Counted from the first letter of the stretch, positions 13,063-25,149 are shown. The stretch is DNA of 64,000 nucleotides from Mangifera indica (GCF_011075055.1 NC_058137.1:23297463-23361462); one strand, 5' to 3'. The notes: generated from the sequence alone by a model not told the origin. Numbers and translations: made by a program.

Positions 13063-13997
13063 GTGATCCTAGTTGTTCCTTGGACTGGTCAACTGGTGAT
13101 AATATATCTATATACATATAGATACAGAAAATATCTTTTAAGGTACTTGTGGCATTTATGTTATCTTTTAATCTTATGCGTCTTGGCCCAGTATCTTTGT
13201 TACCTGTAAGGGGTTTATTATGACATTTCTTGAAAGCCGTAATATAGAGTTGAGTCTTTAATGGGTTTTTGAGGTATGAATTGCGAAATCTATGTTTCAC
13301 ATCACATCAGGATGAACTTTCTAGGGGTGGTCTGTAAAATCTAATGTCAGAAATATCTAACTGGAGATTCTATAAAGATAATTTCTGAGAGTTTTGTGAT
13401 TAATCATGTTTATTTAAATTTTCTGCAAAGCTGGATGATGTGTTTACTGTGTTCTTTTTCATGTAGTGTATGATACTTTCTACTTTGACTCATGCATCTT
13501 CATGTTTGCCATTGAGAATTAAGGTTCTCTATTGTTTAAGATAACTTGGGTCAGGATTTTATTTGATCCTTATCTTCTTTTATGCTCTAACTGAATGTGT
13601 AGTGGTAATAGTAGGAAGCAAGGTTTTTGTTATTTCAAAGTCATGGTGTAATATGTATCATCCCCTTTGTTCTGGTCATGGAAAAGATGAAATAAATAAA
13701 AAAAATGGATTTTTGTCTATAACATGCTTATTGGATACGGTTGCTTGTTGATTGGTTTAAAAAAAGATCAATAGCTACTAGAAGTCTAAAAAGAAATCTA
13801 ATAGCTATCATAGAGGGGTTTTGTATCTCCATTATGTTACTGCCTTGATGTGTTCATAAGATGCATGAAATTGTGCTCATGTCTCAAGAAGCCTGCTTTC
13901 CTTGGTAAACATTATTATTATTATTTCCCCTTCCTGGTTTGGATGGCCTTATATAGTTATCTTTATTATTTTAATTCCCAAAATTTCAAGTGTTTCT

Positions 13998-14172
13998 TTT
14001 AATAATAAAATTATGCGTATCTATTTCGAGTACACAAATGAGTACATATTTGATGTGTATCATCATATGATTAGATGATTTTAAATTAAGAATAAAGTAA
14101 TATTTAATCACATGATAATATATGTAAGTTTGTATATATTTATATATTCAAAGTGGATACGTTTCGTATTAT
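13998..14172. repeat. AT-rich hairpin MITE, copy 4
   Basis: Runs from AATAATAAAATTATGCGTATC to GTGGATACGTTTCGTATTATA, with the central pair ATCATCATATGATTAGATG / AATCACATGATAATATATG. Confidence 0.5.
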
Positions 14173-14789
14173 ACTATGTTTATTTTTTTATAAGCATTAA
14201 CCAATTTTAGGATCTTTTGTTTAAAACACTAAAATACCTAACCTCGGTACTACACGTATAAATCAATACACTACATATACAATAGTATATGCATAAAGTT
14301 GGAGCTATTATATATGTAAATTTTGTATTTGGTGCCTTTTCAACATTTATGATTATAAATTTTGTTTTATACTATACAATTTTTTAAATATTTCTTAAAA
14401 ATACTTTGTATTACTATTTTTTTCATTATAGTTTATACATTTCCATAAAAAGACCTTGCATACAAATAAATTAGAAAATATATTGTTGAAGAGTGTTTAT
14501 ATCTTTCATACAATATAATTTATATTAAACGTGCGGAATGTGTTTTATTTGACAAATAAAAACATGAATATGTATATATATTGAAAAAATGGTTGGTGGT
14601 TTGTTTTTGTTTGAAAATTGTCTAAATGCAATCTAAATCAAACCATATTTTTAAAATTTTTTAACTTGAACCAAACGGTCTTTTAACCAAATCCTAACCA
14701 AACCATGAGTTTTAAACGATTTGGTTTGGTTTTAGAGTTAAATTATTTTATACTTCCTTCTAAATGGAAGACTTATCTATTGTGTTAAC

Positions 14790-14912
14790 ATATCAATTAT
14801 ATATATTTACTTTAGGGATATAAATGTGTATATATTTATATAAATTATTATGTGATTAAATATTCTTTTATCTTTAATTTAAAATAACTTAATCATATGA
14901 TTATATATATCA
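14790..14912. repeat. AT-rich hairpin MITE, copy 5 (right end missing)
   Basis: Has the left half and centre of the family (ATTATTATGTGATTAAATAT, AATCATATGATTATATATAT) but stops before the right terminal arm, next to the Gypsy relic. Confidence 0.4.
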
Positions 14913-14999
14913 AGTGTGGCTGGAAGAGAGTAATGTGTTTCACCAGAGTTGCTAATAACCACTGTTGTGCAACAAGAGTGGCCCAAAAAGCTTAACAGG

Positions 15000-15745
15000 G
15001 TATGACTATGAGATTATGTAAGTGGGCGTGTGGATGAATGGATGCATCAGCTTCAAAGTAAGTGGTAAAATGATCTACAAGTGCAACAAATAATTCAGGC
15101 TACACAACAAAACCCAGCACTTTAGACCTTACATGTGGATGGTTCAATAACATAGGACAATAATGGCACTAGGATTATACTCACGAGCCCCGAGAGTCCA
15201 CTTTAGAAATATGCTCAAGTTCAACTTCACAGCCTGAGCTATCCTCCCAAATCGCCCCCTCTTCCCATGGTAATATGTATCCAATGTGCCATAATCACTG
15301 AAACGTTATAACAATGAAATGTTCTCCAAGTTTTTCAAGTGGTTGGAATAGAGCATAGATTCTCCTCACCAGCGCATCCCAAGGCAAGCATATAGATAGA
15401 GCCAACCATCCAAGTTAGAAAGAAAGGGAACTTGGTAGTTGGTTTGAGGAGCTTACACAAGTCTTTTGGGTTGATGGAGCCACTCACCACACAACTTAAC
15501 TACCAGAGAAACCCCTTATAGTTTACCTTTCAGAGCAGAAGTTATGATTCTAGGGGAAATACATATGCCTTCCCTAAGAACTTAAAATCTCAATGAAGAC
15601 AAGAAAATGTTTACATGTCATCTCTAAAGTTGGACTTATTATTGGAAGAAAGAAGGGCACGAGCAAAGATCAGGCTAACATTATACCAGTAGAGCGAAAT
15701 ATCGTTACTATGATAACAAATTTAAACCTAAAAAATTCTCCAAAA
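15000..15745 (+). pseudogene. Ty3/Gypsy polyprotein relic (RNase H to integrase C-terminus)
   Basis: Conceptual translation with stops gives TLHVDGSIT..., then NGTRIILTSPESP near 15127-15210, matching the RNase H start of plant Gypsy pol. Further on, TTRETPYSLPFRAEV, MPSLRT and YYWKKEGHEQ lie at about 15500-15690. These correspond to the integrase C-terminal block that usually reads ETPFSL.YG.EAV..., then NL.LLEE.RE.A. Many in-frame stops and a compressed distance between the two blocks show internal deletion and long decay. I found no LTRs. Confidence 0.7.
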
Positions 15746-16502
15746 TAATAGTGTCATGAGAAATATTTCTAAATAACTAATATTTTCTTACAACAAAAAA
15801 ACTTTACTTAAATTAGACTGTCGTTTTGATATTGACTTGATCACAATAAATAGTAAAATTTATATTTAACAAACAATTTCATAATTACTGTATTAAAAAG
15901 TTAATAGTTTTATAAACTTCTGCTTTTATTTTTTGAAATTTTACTCCTTTATCATCCAAACTCATTCCCAATAAGCTAATGGATAAAATATCTATGAAGG
16001 TTCTCTGGGTCTAAATTGGGAAGATACCGACTTCGCAAAAGGAGTGCATTGATGAGGGACTTACAATTTGGCCCACTTAAAAAGAGAAGAAATGATGTAT
16101 TCCTAGCATGTAAAGAGAAGTAAAGATTATGAGTAGTCTACCTTAGTATTTAATAGTAGTTTGATAAAGATTGTCCCTTTAGCTGAGAGGAATTTGACAG
16201 GGACTTTAACGAATAATAAATGTCTCTTCAATTCCATGAATGAATATCATAAATCAATAAAATGTCTTCCTTTTAGAATTTACTATGTTTACTTTATTTT
16301 GTGCCTAAGTGAGAGCATTTGATGCTTTTATAGTAAGTTGGGCACTACCCGTTTCTAAACAACTTTGTTAGCTCATAATCTGATATTTGCAACAACCTGA
16401 CCTTTAAAGTAGCCAATAAAATAAAATATAGAAGGTTGACTGGGGTCATCGTTTACATATGGGGAAAAACAGAAGAGGAAGAGAATAAAAGGATCATGCT
16501 TC

Positions 16503-16782
16503 AATGACAGATTATGTTCGAAGGCTTGGACAGGACTCCCGCCTTCAATTTGAGCCCCTGTAGAGCCAAGCATAACACCCTCTTCTTCCTCTTCTCAGCC
16601 AACAGCTTCAAAGACTTTCCACTCATTGCATTTCTCTTAGTTGAAACCAAATTGCATCCATGAAAGATCGACACTTTTATCATCCCTCTGTTTGAACTCA
16701 AACTGAGCCAGTTGGTACCCTCAATAGCCTTGCTAGTAGAGTTTGCAGTTGTCTTCTCATGCTTCTTTCTTCTCCTCCTGCA
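16503..16782 (-). other. Possible terminal exon of an unrecognised - strand gene or pseudogene
   Basis: Read on the - strand, a TATTGCAG acceptor at about 16783 opens about 90 codons (RRRKKHEKTTANSTSKAIEG..., IFHGCNLVSTKRNAMSGKSL, KLLAEKRKKRVLCLALQGLK, ...KPSNIICH) ending in TGA at about 16503. The composition is protein-like (basic, no low complexity), unlike the surrounding DNA. I do not recognise the family and found no upstream exon within 1 kb. It may be a gene fragment left by transposition or a chance frame. Confidence 0.25.
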
Positions 16783-17711
16783 ATACTTTATTTAATACAA
16801 CAGTCTGACGTTGGTATGATGTTTGCAGGGTTTGAACCCTTTTGAAACTATTTAAAGATTCCACATTTAGCAATTCAAACTACCCTTTGGGTTTAGAACT
16901 AAATCTCTTAAACCAAACAATCAACGATAACACATAACTTTTAAATAATGAATCTCCTTTGAGATGAAAAATTAACCAGGCAAATATGCTACATGCTTCC
17001 ATTACATCAAATACACAAGAAACCCCTTTGGGTAGGTTACTGTATGTAAAATATAAAGAAGTAAATTTTCCTTAACAAAATACAGAAAGAAGAAAGATGT
17101 TTGTTAAGTTGCAGGTGATTTGGGTAAAGCTATGTTACTGAGTTTTATCAAGAATTAAAGCTGAAAAAAATTGTTGGGAAATGGTTGCTTTATTGTTGGA
17201 TATACTTCAGAAAATCTTAGGGCTCTTAAGCACGTGAAGCCAGGAGAGTTTTCAGAGTTATCAAACACAGAAATTACCATGCACTAGTGTAAAGCCAAAG
17301 GCCTAAAGTAAACTCTTTGGCTTCAGCCTTCATCATTCTCGAGGACAGTCTTTGATGCTGTCTACAACTTTCTCATCTCATCTGACACACTTCATTAGCA
17401 TTCTTTGTGGCGCAAGAAAACACCATTCTTTTACTGCATAATATATAATTATATATCTTAACGATGGCACATTATATATTGCACTGCAGGGCCTGCTTCC
17501 TGAATCCAAGGACTTGCTACACCCATGTGCCAGGCTACAATAATGCAGTGCTTTTCCTTTATACTGCATTCATGTCTCCGTGCTTTGTGCATTTAAAGAT
17601 GCCAACCACTTCATCAAGAAGCATCCGATGAATGAAGCCCCAACTCTACTTAATGTTGTTTGGTTTACCAATTAGCTGAAACTTACTTCATATAACATTT
17701 TTACGAGGAAG

Positions 17712-19258
17712 ATGGGAGGAAATTCTTGGTTGACTGCAGTGAAGAGAGCTTTTACGTCTCCTACAAAGGATAATGAGAAGAGGATTAATGCTAGAGAAGA
17801 AGAGGAAGAGGAAAAGGTTATTTAGAATTTCCAGTCAAGTCGTCAATAGGCTTGTTCTTTTATTAATATAAATTTATTAGTGCTAGTGTTTAACAGGGTC
17901 AGAGAAATTAATTTTTTTGTGGTGTTTTGCAGAAGAGAGGAAAAAGAAGATGGATTTTCAAGAAGCCTTCGAATCAAGAAACAATTACACAACACCGAGA
18001 AGTGAGGACCATAACTACAACTGCAAACATTTCTGAAGCTGAGGAAAGACATGACATTGCAGTGGCCATGGCTGAAGCAGCAGTAGCAACAGCCAAAGCA
18101 GCCGTAGAAGCAGTTCGTCTTTCTAGGCCTTCGACTTTGCTTAAACGACATTTGGCGGCCATTGTTATACAGACAGCTTTTAGAGGATATCTGGTAGTTA
18201 AATTAAGAGCTTAATTTATGCAAATTTTAAAGTGGTAAATTGATTAATGAGTGTGATTTTGAAGGCAAGGAGAGCTCTTCGGGCTCTTAAGGCGGTGGTA
18301 AAACTGCAAGCTTTAGTTAGAGGCCACAATGTTCGAAAGAGAGCAAACCAGATTCTTCAATGCATGCAGGCTCTGGTTCGTGTACAAGCTCGGGTTCGTC
18401 AACAACGCATGGCGTTTTGTACAAATGACCACAGATCCATTATTACTGTAAGAGATTTCTCCTATAATGTTATTTACTTAGAATTAATTTCCTTGAGATA
18501 AATAGCCAGCTTCAACTGGCTCTTCTGTTTGCAGTCTCGAGATGAAGGCGGCAGTGCAGATGATTTGCTCCATTGGGATGATCATGATGAAATTGCCTGG
18601 AAACGTGAAAAAGCTCTTGCTTATGATTTCTCTAAACAGGTTTTAATTATGTCATTACAGTTGCATTGATTAATTAATCAAATCTTCTGTGAGTTACATC
18701 TATAATAAACTTCCTCTTTTCATGGTGAGAAAGATACGGAGAAATGGGAGAGACGGCGTTCAAAGTGAAGAAGAAGAGAATCCCACTCCCAGGAGATGGC
18801 TAAGAAGAGAATTAAGAGAAACTGAGCCCATAAAAACCGTTGAAATTGACACCTCTCGCCCATTCTCCTACGTCAAGAAATCACCATTACGCCATAATTA
18901 CCAGCCACAAAGACACAGTTCGTTTTCGCATTCTTCTCCTCTCCGCTCAGGCGGCTCACCCATCACACCGTCGCCGACTAAAACCAGGACTCTTCAGGTG
19001 CATTCGGCAGCAGTGCCAAACTACATGGCGGCGACTGCATCTGCCAAGGCACGATTGCGGTCACAAAGTGCACCAAGGCAGAGGCATTCAGCTTCAGAAA
19101 GGGCTAAAAAACGCCTTTCTTTCCCAAATCCTGATCCATATCTTAGTGATCATAGCAATCACGAACAGCGATCCTACGGGTCTTTCTGCAATGACAGCAT
19201 GGATGAGGAGATTTATCCACCTTCAACTACCAATGATTTAAGGTGGTGGCTTAGATGA
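17712..19258 (+). CDS. IQD: IQ67-domain (IQD) calmodulin-binding protein
   Basis: Five exons, 392 residues: 17712-17816, 17933-18193, 18265-18447, 18535-18639 and 18734-19258, all in frame. It begins [14 protein letters not shown], the usual IQD start. The IQ67 region spans about 108-170: IQ motif [20 protein letters not shown] (110-129), a second unit around [16 protein letters not shown], and a third degenerate one at [12 protein letters not shown]. The phase-0 intron after GYL is at the position conserved in this family. The C-terminal DUF4005 signature [20 protein letters not shown] lies at about 313-332, and the protein ends DLRWWLR. IQDs recruit calmodulin to microtubules, plasma membrane or nucleus and shape cells. 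The exon 5 acceptor (GAAAG at 18733) is weak; it is chosen because IRRNGRD fits family homology and keeps frame. A large MULE lies 400 bp downstream. Confidence 0.95.
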
Positions 19259-20348
19259 TTAATTTCCCAATTAATTCATCAGTGGCCTTGCCCAGGATTG
19301 CATGGATGATTGACGAATGTGATGCCTCAACCATCAATTTTTTTCTTAGTGAATTTTACAAAATGCCGTTCATGTAAAACCCACTTAACATTATCATTGC
19401 ATTTGGTTCCATCATACGTATTTGACAGAGAAGAATGTGCAAGGGAAGAACATTGTCTAGTTTTCTTTTTTCTCTCAACTAAACGACAATTCTGCAATGA
19501 AATAATGCTACAAAAGAGAAGAGAGAGAGAGTTGGGATGATTATAAGCTAGAATATAAAAAATAAGTAAAACAAAACAATGTTTCCTCGGTGGTGCAATC
19601 GGCAGGACTTCATCAACTTTATCTGCAGCAGACTGAATACTTTTTAAGGGCATGTCTTTAGCAAGGGAAATTGAAATTTTTAGCACTATTTTATTCCGTG
19701 TATACAAAATTGTCACCTATCCTAATGCTTTCACAAATATACCACAACAGTACTCACCTTCCCCAAAATACCCCTCTTTAGTCTTTCATACATAAATTCT
19801 CTCTCCTCTTCTCTGTAATTTTTTTTTCTCTTCTTCCTCTTCTTTCAAAATGATAAAATAATCACTATCACTTCTTCCTCATCTTAAAAAACAAAAGCAG
19901 AAAGAAAAAAACTAAATTTTTCAGATTAAGAATTTTTCAAAGTAAGGATTTAAAAAAAAAAGAGCAACCCACAAAAACTCAAACATATCCACTGTATAAA
20001 CCTTAGAGGAAATGATGATGGGAGAAGACTATGTAACAGTATTTAACTGGAAAAAGATAAAAAATTGAGATTTAAAGATTTAAGTGAAACAAAAAAAACT
20101 GGATATTTAACTTTAAAAAAAAAAAAATTGGCGTGAAAGTTACTGTGTAACGCCAACCCTTAATATATGTATATAATATTATATATATATAATATTAAAT
20201 AATATTATTATAATATAATATTACATATATAATATAAAATATATTATATATAAAATATAATATATAATATAATATATTTAATATTATTATAATATTATAT
20301 ATAATATTAAATATATTATAATATATTTTTTATATATATAACAGTAAA

Positions 20349-20406
20349 GGTTGGCGAAATCGCCAACCCTTGGCGGCGCCAAGGGTTGGCGATTTCGCCA
20401 ACCCTT
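20349..20406. repeat. GC-rich nested palindrome b (GGTTGGCG type)
   Basis: Two hairpins GGTTGGCGAAATCGCCAACC and GGTTGGCGATTTCGCCAACC flank a CTTGGCGGCGCCAAG centre, so the whole is itself nearly palindromic. It recurs at 21651-21710 in opposite orientation, with the same flanking bases. Confidence 0.9.
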
Positions 20407-20632
20407 ATTAACTATTATATATATTATAATATAATATATATATTATATTATATATATTATATTATATATATTATAATATAAAATATTATATTATATATAT
20501 TATTATTAATATTATATTATATGTTATAATATAAAATATTTTATATATTATTATAATATAATATATATAATATATTATATTATAATATATATTTTATATA
20601 TTATATATATATAATAGTAAAGGTTGGCGGAA

Positions 20633-20667
20633 TCGCCAACGTCAAGGTTGGCAATTCTGCCAACCTT
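20633..20667. repeat. GC-rich palindrome pair c
   Basis: GGTTGGCGGAATCGCCAAC, a short GTCAA, then GGTTGGCAATTCTGCCAACC. Both are imperfect hairpins, set in pure A/T. Confidence 0.8.
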
Positions 20668-20673
20668 ATTAAT

Positions 20674-20713
<40 letters not shown>

Positions 20714-20828
20714 TATATAATATATTATATAATTATAATTATCTTTTATTAATATATTATATATAATATATTAATAGATAATATTAATATTATATATTAT
20801 AATATTAAAAATAAAAAAAAAATGTAGT

Positions 20829-20861
20829 ACGCCAACCCTTAGCACCAAAAGGGTTGGCGTC
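20829..20861. repeat. GC-rich hairpin d
   Basis: ACGCCAACCCTTAGCACC and AAAAGGGTTGGCGT form one hairpin with an 11-bp stem. Confidence 0.75.
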
Positions 20862-21381
20862 CTTTTTTAATTTATTTTAATAATATAATAATATAATATA
20901 TTATATAATATATATAATTAAAATATTAAAATTATATATTATATATAATATTATAATATATATGAATACATATTATAATATTATATTATAATATATTTAT
21001 ATATATATATTATAATAATATAAAAAATATATATATGTATTCATATATTAATATTATATATATATATATATGTAAAAGGAGTCTGGGTTGACGATAAGGG
21101 AAACTGGCCTGTAGCATTAATGTAGAGTGGGCTCACCCTTTATAAAGCAAAACAAGTGGTGTGGGAAAAGTTAGCGTAATAATTCCCAAAATTTTCAGTT
21201 TGTTTTTTTTTTTCTGTTAATATATTATATATATTTTGTTATATAATTATATATTATAATATTATATATTATGTAATATATTATATAATTAGAATTATAT
21301 TATATATAATATATTATAATATATAATTATAATTATATAATATATTATATTATTTATAATATATATATATAATACTTAATA

Positions 21382-21405
21382 AGGTTGGCGATTCCGCCAA
21401 CCTTT
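21382..21405. repeat. GC-rich hairpin e
   Basis: AAGGTTGGCGATTCCGCCAA and the following CCTT form one hairpin. It is the inverted counterpart of part of unit c. Confidence 0.75.
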
Positions 21406-21650
21406 ATTATTATATATATATAATATATATAATATATATTATAATATAATATATTATATATATTGTATTTTATATATAATATTATAATAATATATAAAAT
21501 ATTTTATATTATAATATATAATATAATATTAATAATAATATATAATAAAATATTTTATATTATAATATATATAATACAATTATAATATAATATATATTAT
21601 AATATAATATAATATATATATTATATTATAATATATATATAATAGTTAAT

Positions 21651-21710
21651 AAGGGTTGGCGAAATCGCCAACCCTTGGCGGCGCCAAGGGTTGGCGATTT
21701 CGCCAACCTT
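21651..21710. repeat. GC-rich nested palindrome f
   Basis: Same 60-bp nested palindrome as at 20349. It is flanked on the left by ATAGTTAAT and on the right by TACTGTTATAT, the reverse complement of the flanks of unit b. Confidence 0.9.
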
Positions 21711-21724
21711 TACTGTTATATATA

Positions 21725-21725
<1 letters not shown>

Positions 21726-21799
<74 letters not shown>
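21726..21799. repeat. AT dinucleotide repeat, over 30 units
   Basis: A nearly uninterrupted TA/AT run within the MULE interior. Length is likely to be unstable, and may be wrong in the assembly. Confidence 0.9.
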
Positions 21800-22286
21800 C
21801 AAGTACTGCAAGTGGAAGTGCTTTTCGTGAAGTGGGCACAGCTATTTCCAAAAGTGCTTCCATAATAGCAGAAGCACTTCAGGTCTGTGAAGAGAGAGAA
21901 GAGAGAAGACACAAAGTCTCCATGAGAGAAGACTGGAGATTGAAATATTATTAACATATATATATTAATATTATATATTATATATATAATATATAACATA
22001 TTATAATATAAAATATTATATATATAATATTATATATAATAAAATAATATATAATATATTATAATATAAAATATTATATATATTATTAATAATATTATAA
22101 TATATTATATATATTGTTAATAATATTATAATATAATATACATATAATTATATAATATATTATATTATATAATTTTATATAAAATATATATTATATAATT
22201 ATAAATATTAAATATAATATATTATATAATATATTATATATATAATATATATATATTAATATTATATATATAATATATAATATATA

Positions 22287-22358
22287 ATTGCCAAAGGTTG
22301 GCGGGGTCGCCAACCCTTGGCGTCGCCAAGGGTTGGCGACCCCGCCAACCTTTGGCAA

Positions 22359-22359
<1 letters not shown>
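22287..22359. repeat. Perfect 73-bp palindrome (36-bp arms, 1-nt spacer)
   Basis: The left arm begins ATTGCCAAAGGTTGGCGGGG and ends TTGGCG at 22322. A single T is the centre, and the right arm is its exact reverse complement ending CCTTTGGCAAT. Each arm contains its own smaller hairpin (GGTTGGCGGGGTCGCCAACC). Confidence 0.93.
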
Positions 22360-22411
<52 letters not shown>

Positions 22412-22635
22412 ATATTATATATAATAAAAATATACATTAATATATTATAATATATTATATATATTATTATTATTATTAATATATTAATAATAATATTTAT
22501 ATAATATAACATATGTATATATTATTGTGAGGATAGGCGAAATCCCTTATCAATTTATTTTATATATTAAATTATATAATATTATAATATAATATAATAT
22601 AATATAATATTATATTATAATATAATGGCTTGGTG

Positions 22636-22735
22636 CCTGGTGACGCCAACCCTTTGCCTGTAAAAAAGTATTATGGGTTGGCGGAAACGCCAACCCCCAA
22701 AAATTATAAAACGCCAACCCATGCCAACCATTTAA
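22636..22735. repeat. GC-rich hairpin cluster h at the right of the MULE interior
   Basis: GACGCCAACCC, GGGTTGGCGGAAACGCCAAC and ACGCCAACCCATGCCAACC occur within 100 bp and mark the join to the right terminal inverted repeat. Confidence 0.75.
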
Positions 22736-24729
22736 AATTTTTTTTTTCCAGTTTTCTTTTTAATTAAATACCCAATCTACCGATAAGATTTCTAGTTTTC
22801 TGAAATCTGAAATCTACCGAATAAGATTTGCCAATCAGTTTTATTCTTCAGTTTTTTTTTCTGACAACCTTTTTAACTTTTTTTTCAGTTTTTTTTTCAG
22901 TAAAGAATTGTTAATCTGAAATCAATTTCCTTTTTCAGTTTTTTCCTTTCTTCTTTTATTTTTGAAACATTTATTCTATTTTCTACATGATTCTTTTATC
23001 ACTTGAAAGATGAGAAAGAAGAGAAAAAAAAGTTGCAGAGAAGAAGAAAGAGAGAATATACGCTTGAAATATTGAAGAGGGGTATTTTGGGAAAGGTGAG
23101 TACTGTTGTGGTATATTTGTGAAATCATTAGGATAGGTGGCAATTTTGTATACACGGAATAAAATAGTGCTAAAATTTTCAATTTCCCCTTTAGCAAAAT
23201 CTAAGCTATTATCATACGAAATATTTGCATGCGTTGGCCACACTTTCGTTGGAGAGAGAGAAAATTGGTGAATGTCTTGTCTTCCTTTTCTACAAATTCA
23301 AGATTTTTATAATGGCTCAAATATCTAAGCACGTTTTGCCTCTATATTTCTCAACAAAGCCTCAAGGGTTTTGCTCTATCGGCAAGTATTAAATTTGTGC
23401 TGGATTCCTTAATCTATTTATGCTGGATTTTTGGGTTAAAAAAAATTTTATTTACATTAACTAGGGTGAAAAAATTTTTGTTCTATGGTCTTGTAAATGG
23501 TTAATAAAAAAAGTTGATCTCACATGCCCAAAAAAAATTATTATGCCCAGCCCAATTAAAAAAATATTATTAAAATCCTAAAATTGAAATTGCTCTCAAA
23601 TAGTCAGAATCATATATTAATCTCTTCTAAACTCAATAGCAGAGGTATATGATGGCTCACAATTGTGTTCTTTCATTTGCCTTCTAGTTTAGTTGTTTAC
23701 ATGCACGTTGATATGTGATCTATAACATCTTCGTTTGAAGATGGTATCAAAAGACAAAAGAAAAAAAAAAACTCTATACAACATATCGAAGTTTAATTTA
23801 AAAAAAAAGTGTTAGTATTTTAAATTTAAAAAGAAAATAAATAATATTAATTAATTCTGATAATTTTAAGATATTTAAATTTTTAATAATTAATATATAT
23901 CAATTTAAGAATACAACCAATCTGGATAGCAATGAGGCGTTTGGCTGCTATGATTTGACAATTAACTTGGTAGGTGCAATTTTGGCCTAACGGATATAGT
24001 TTCTTTATTCCAGGAAGTGGGTTGATCATATGCTCTGTTTCTCATAGGAAGTATGCAACAACTAGGAATCACATGTCCTTTGACAAAAATATGAGGCTTT
24101 TTGCCCTCTTTTTTCCTTCCAGCTTGTCTTATTACATGTGTGCTTACGCACAACTAAGAATCAATTGTATTGTCGCATTGTTTCCTTTCCAACTTCTTAA
24201 TATTTTATTATTATTATTATTATTTTTAAGTTTTCGTTAATTTATCGGCAAACAATGAGAGATCGTAGAGGCCCCTCTTTGAAAAAAATCCTGGGTTCAT
24301 CACTGCCCCTACGCATGAGAAAGATAGTATTCAGTCCATTTTAATCCATCATCGTTTTAGTTATTTTTTTTTTTTTTTTTGCAAAATATATGTTTACCTT
24401 GAAGATATGGTTATTCAACTTGGTGAAACGTTACCCCATTGAACATATGGCCATAGTTCATATGTCCTATTCAAGCTTAACATCCTTATTTTCCACTATA
24501 AAAGCCTTGATATTTGTACCAAAAAAATAAACAACTCAATTTCATACAACCATTGTCATCCTGCTGATTTCATATTCATAATCTTTTGTTGTTCCCGTTT
24601 CAGAAATATTTTCAGAAGACCCTGCTGAATCCCGGGGGATTGTTCTAATTCAGAGAATAAAAATCCTTAAAGACTGACTTCAGTTCACACATCAAGTTAC
24701 TATGTCCTTTCTCTTTCCTCAGCTCCAAG

Positions 24730-24818
24730 TCAAAGTACACTATCTGTCCAAGTCGAAGTGCTCCATTCTGTGGCAAAGTGCTCTATCTGTCCAAGTCGAA
24801 GTGCTCTATTCTGTGGCG
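24730..24818. repeat. Two-copy tandem repeat, about 47-bp unit
   Basis: CTATCTGTCCAAGTCGAAGT followed by GCTCYATTCTGTGGC occurs twice in succession. It directly precedes the Copia relic. Confidence 0.8.
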
Positions 24819-24831
24819 TGATTAGATTTTA

Positions 24832-25045
24832 CAACTTTTATTATGTGGCCTGACAATCAAAGTGCTATTGCTTTGGCATCTATTCCTATATTGCACGTAA
24901 GAACTAAACATATTGAGATTGATATTCACTATGTTAGAGATTAGATGGCAACTAAGAATTTAGTGATTCAATATGTGCCTGCCAATATAGTGTCAAAAAG
25001 TTGACATTTTAACCATACTGAGATGTGAAGTAGCAGTTTTTTGAA
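24832..25045 (+). pseudogene. Ty1/Copia RNase H relic
   Basis: Translation gives MWPDNQSAIALASIPILHVR, then TKHIEIDIHYVRD, a stop, then MATKNLVIQYVPANIVSK and HTEM. This is the end of Copia pol, which usually reads CDNQSAI.LA..P..H.RTKHI..D.H..R and then V....AD..TK.L. It is interrupted by stops, with the conserved ADI-TK step lost. No LTRs were found nearby. Confidence 0.8.
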
Positions 25046-25149
25046 GTGCTGAGTACTGTTAATTGTTACTGTTTTTTTTCCTGGTGATGATAATGCAGTA
25101 AAGATAGTGATACGGTAAGGGATGTGATGATGAGGATGTAGTGAAAATT

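Larger units (their letters stand above)
19665..23188. mobile_element. Mutator-like (MULE) TIR element, 3.5 kb, non-autonomous, with palindrome-rich AT interior
   Basis: Left end GGGAAATTGAAATTTTTAGC and right end in inverse (..TTTTCAATTTCCC). The first about 95 bp of the two termini differ at only a few positions (for example GTCACC against GCCACC). Weaker inverted similarity continues for about 450 bp, to roughly 20160 and 22690. The element is flanked by a perfect 9-bp duplication CTTTAGCAA at 19656-19664 and 23189-23197. A 9-bp duplication, long TIRs and G-rich tips are the classical Mutator pattern. There is no transposase reading frame. The interior (20160-22690) is A/T repeats broken by at least eight GGTTGGCG-type palindromes. 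The near-identical termini suggest a fairly recent insertion, just downstream of the IQD gene. Confidence 0.88.

Noticed and set aside
21621..21999. Two - strand open frames of 80 and 117 codons inside the MULE
   Set aside because: They are mostly Ile-Tyr repeats from an AT run and have no coding character.
20140..22735. Regularly recurring GGTTGGCG hairpins resembling a CRISPR-like array
   Set aside because: Spacing is irregular, spacers are A/T repeats, units are inverted relative to each other, and the host is a plant.
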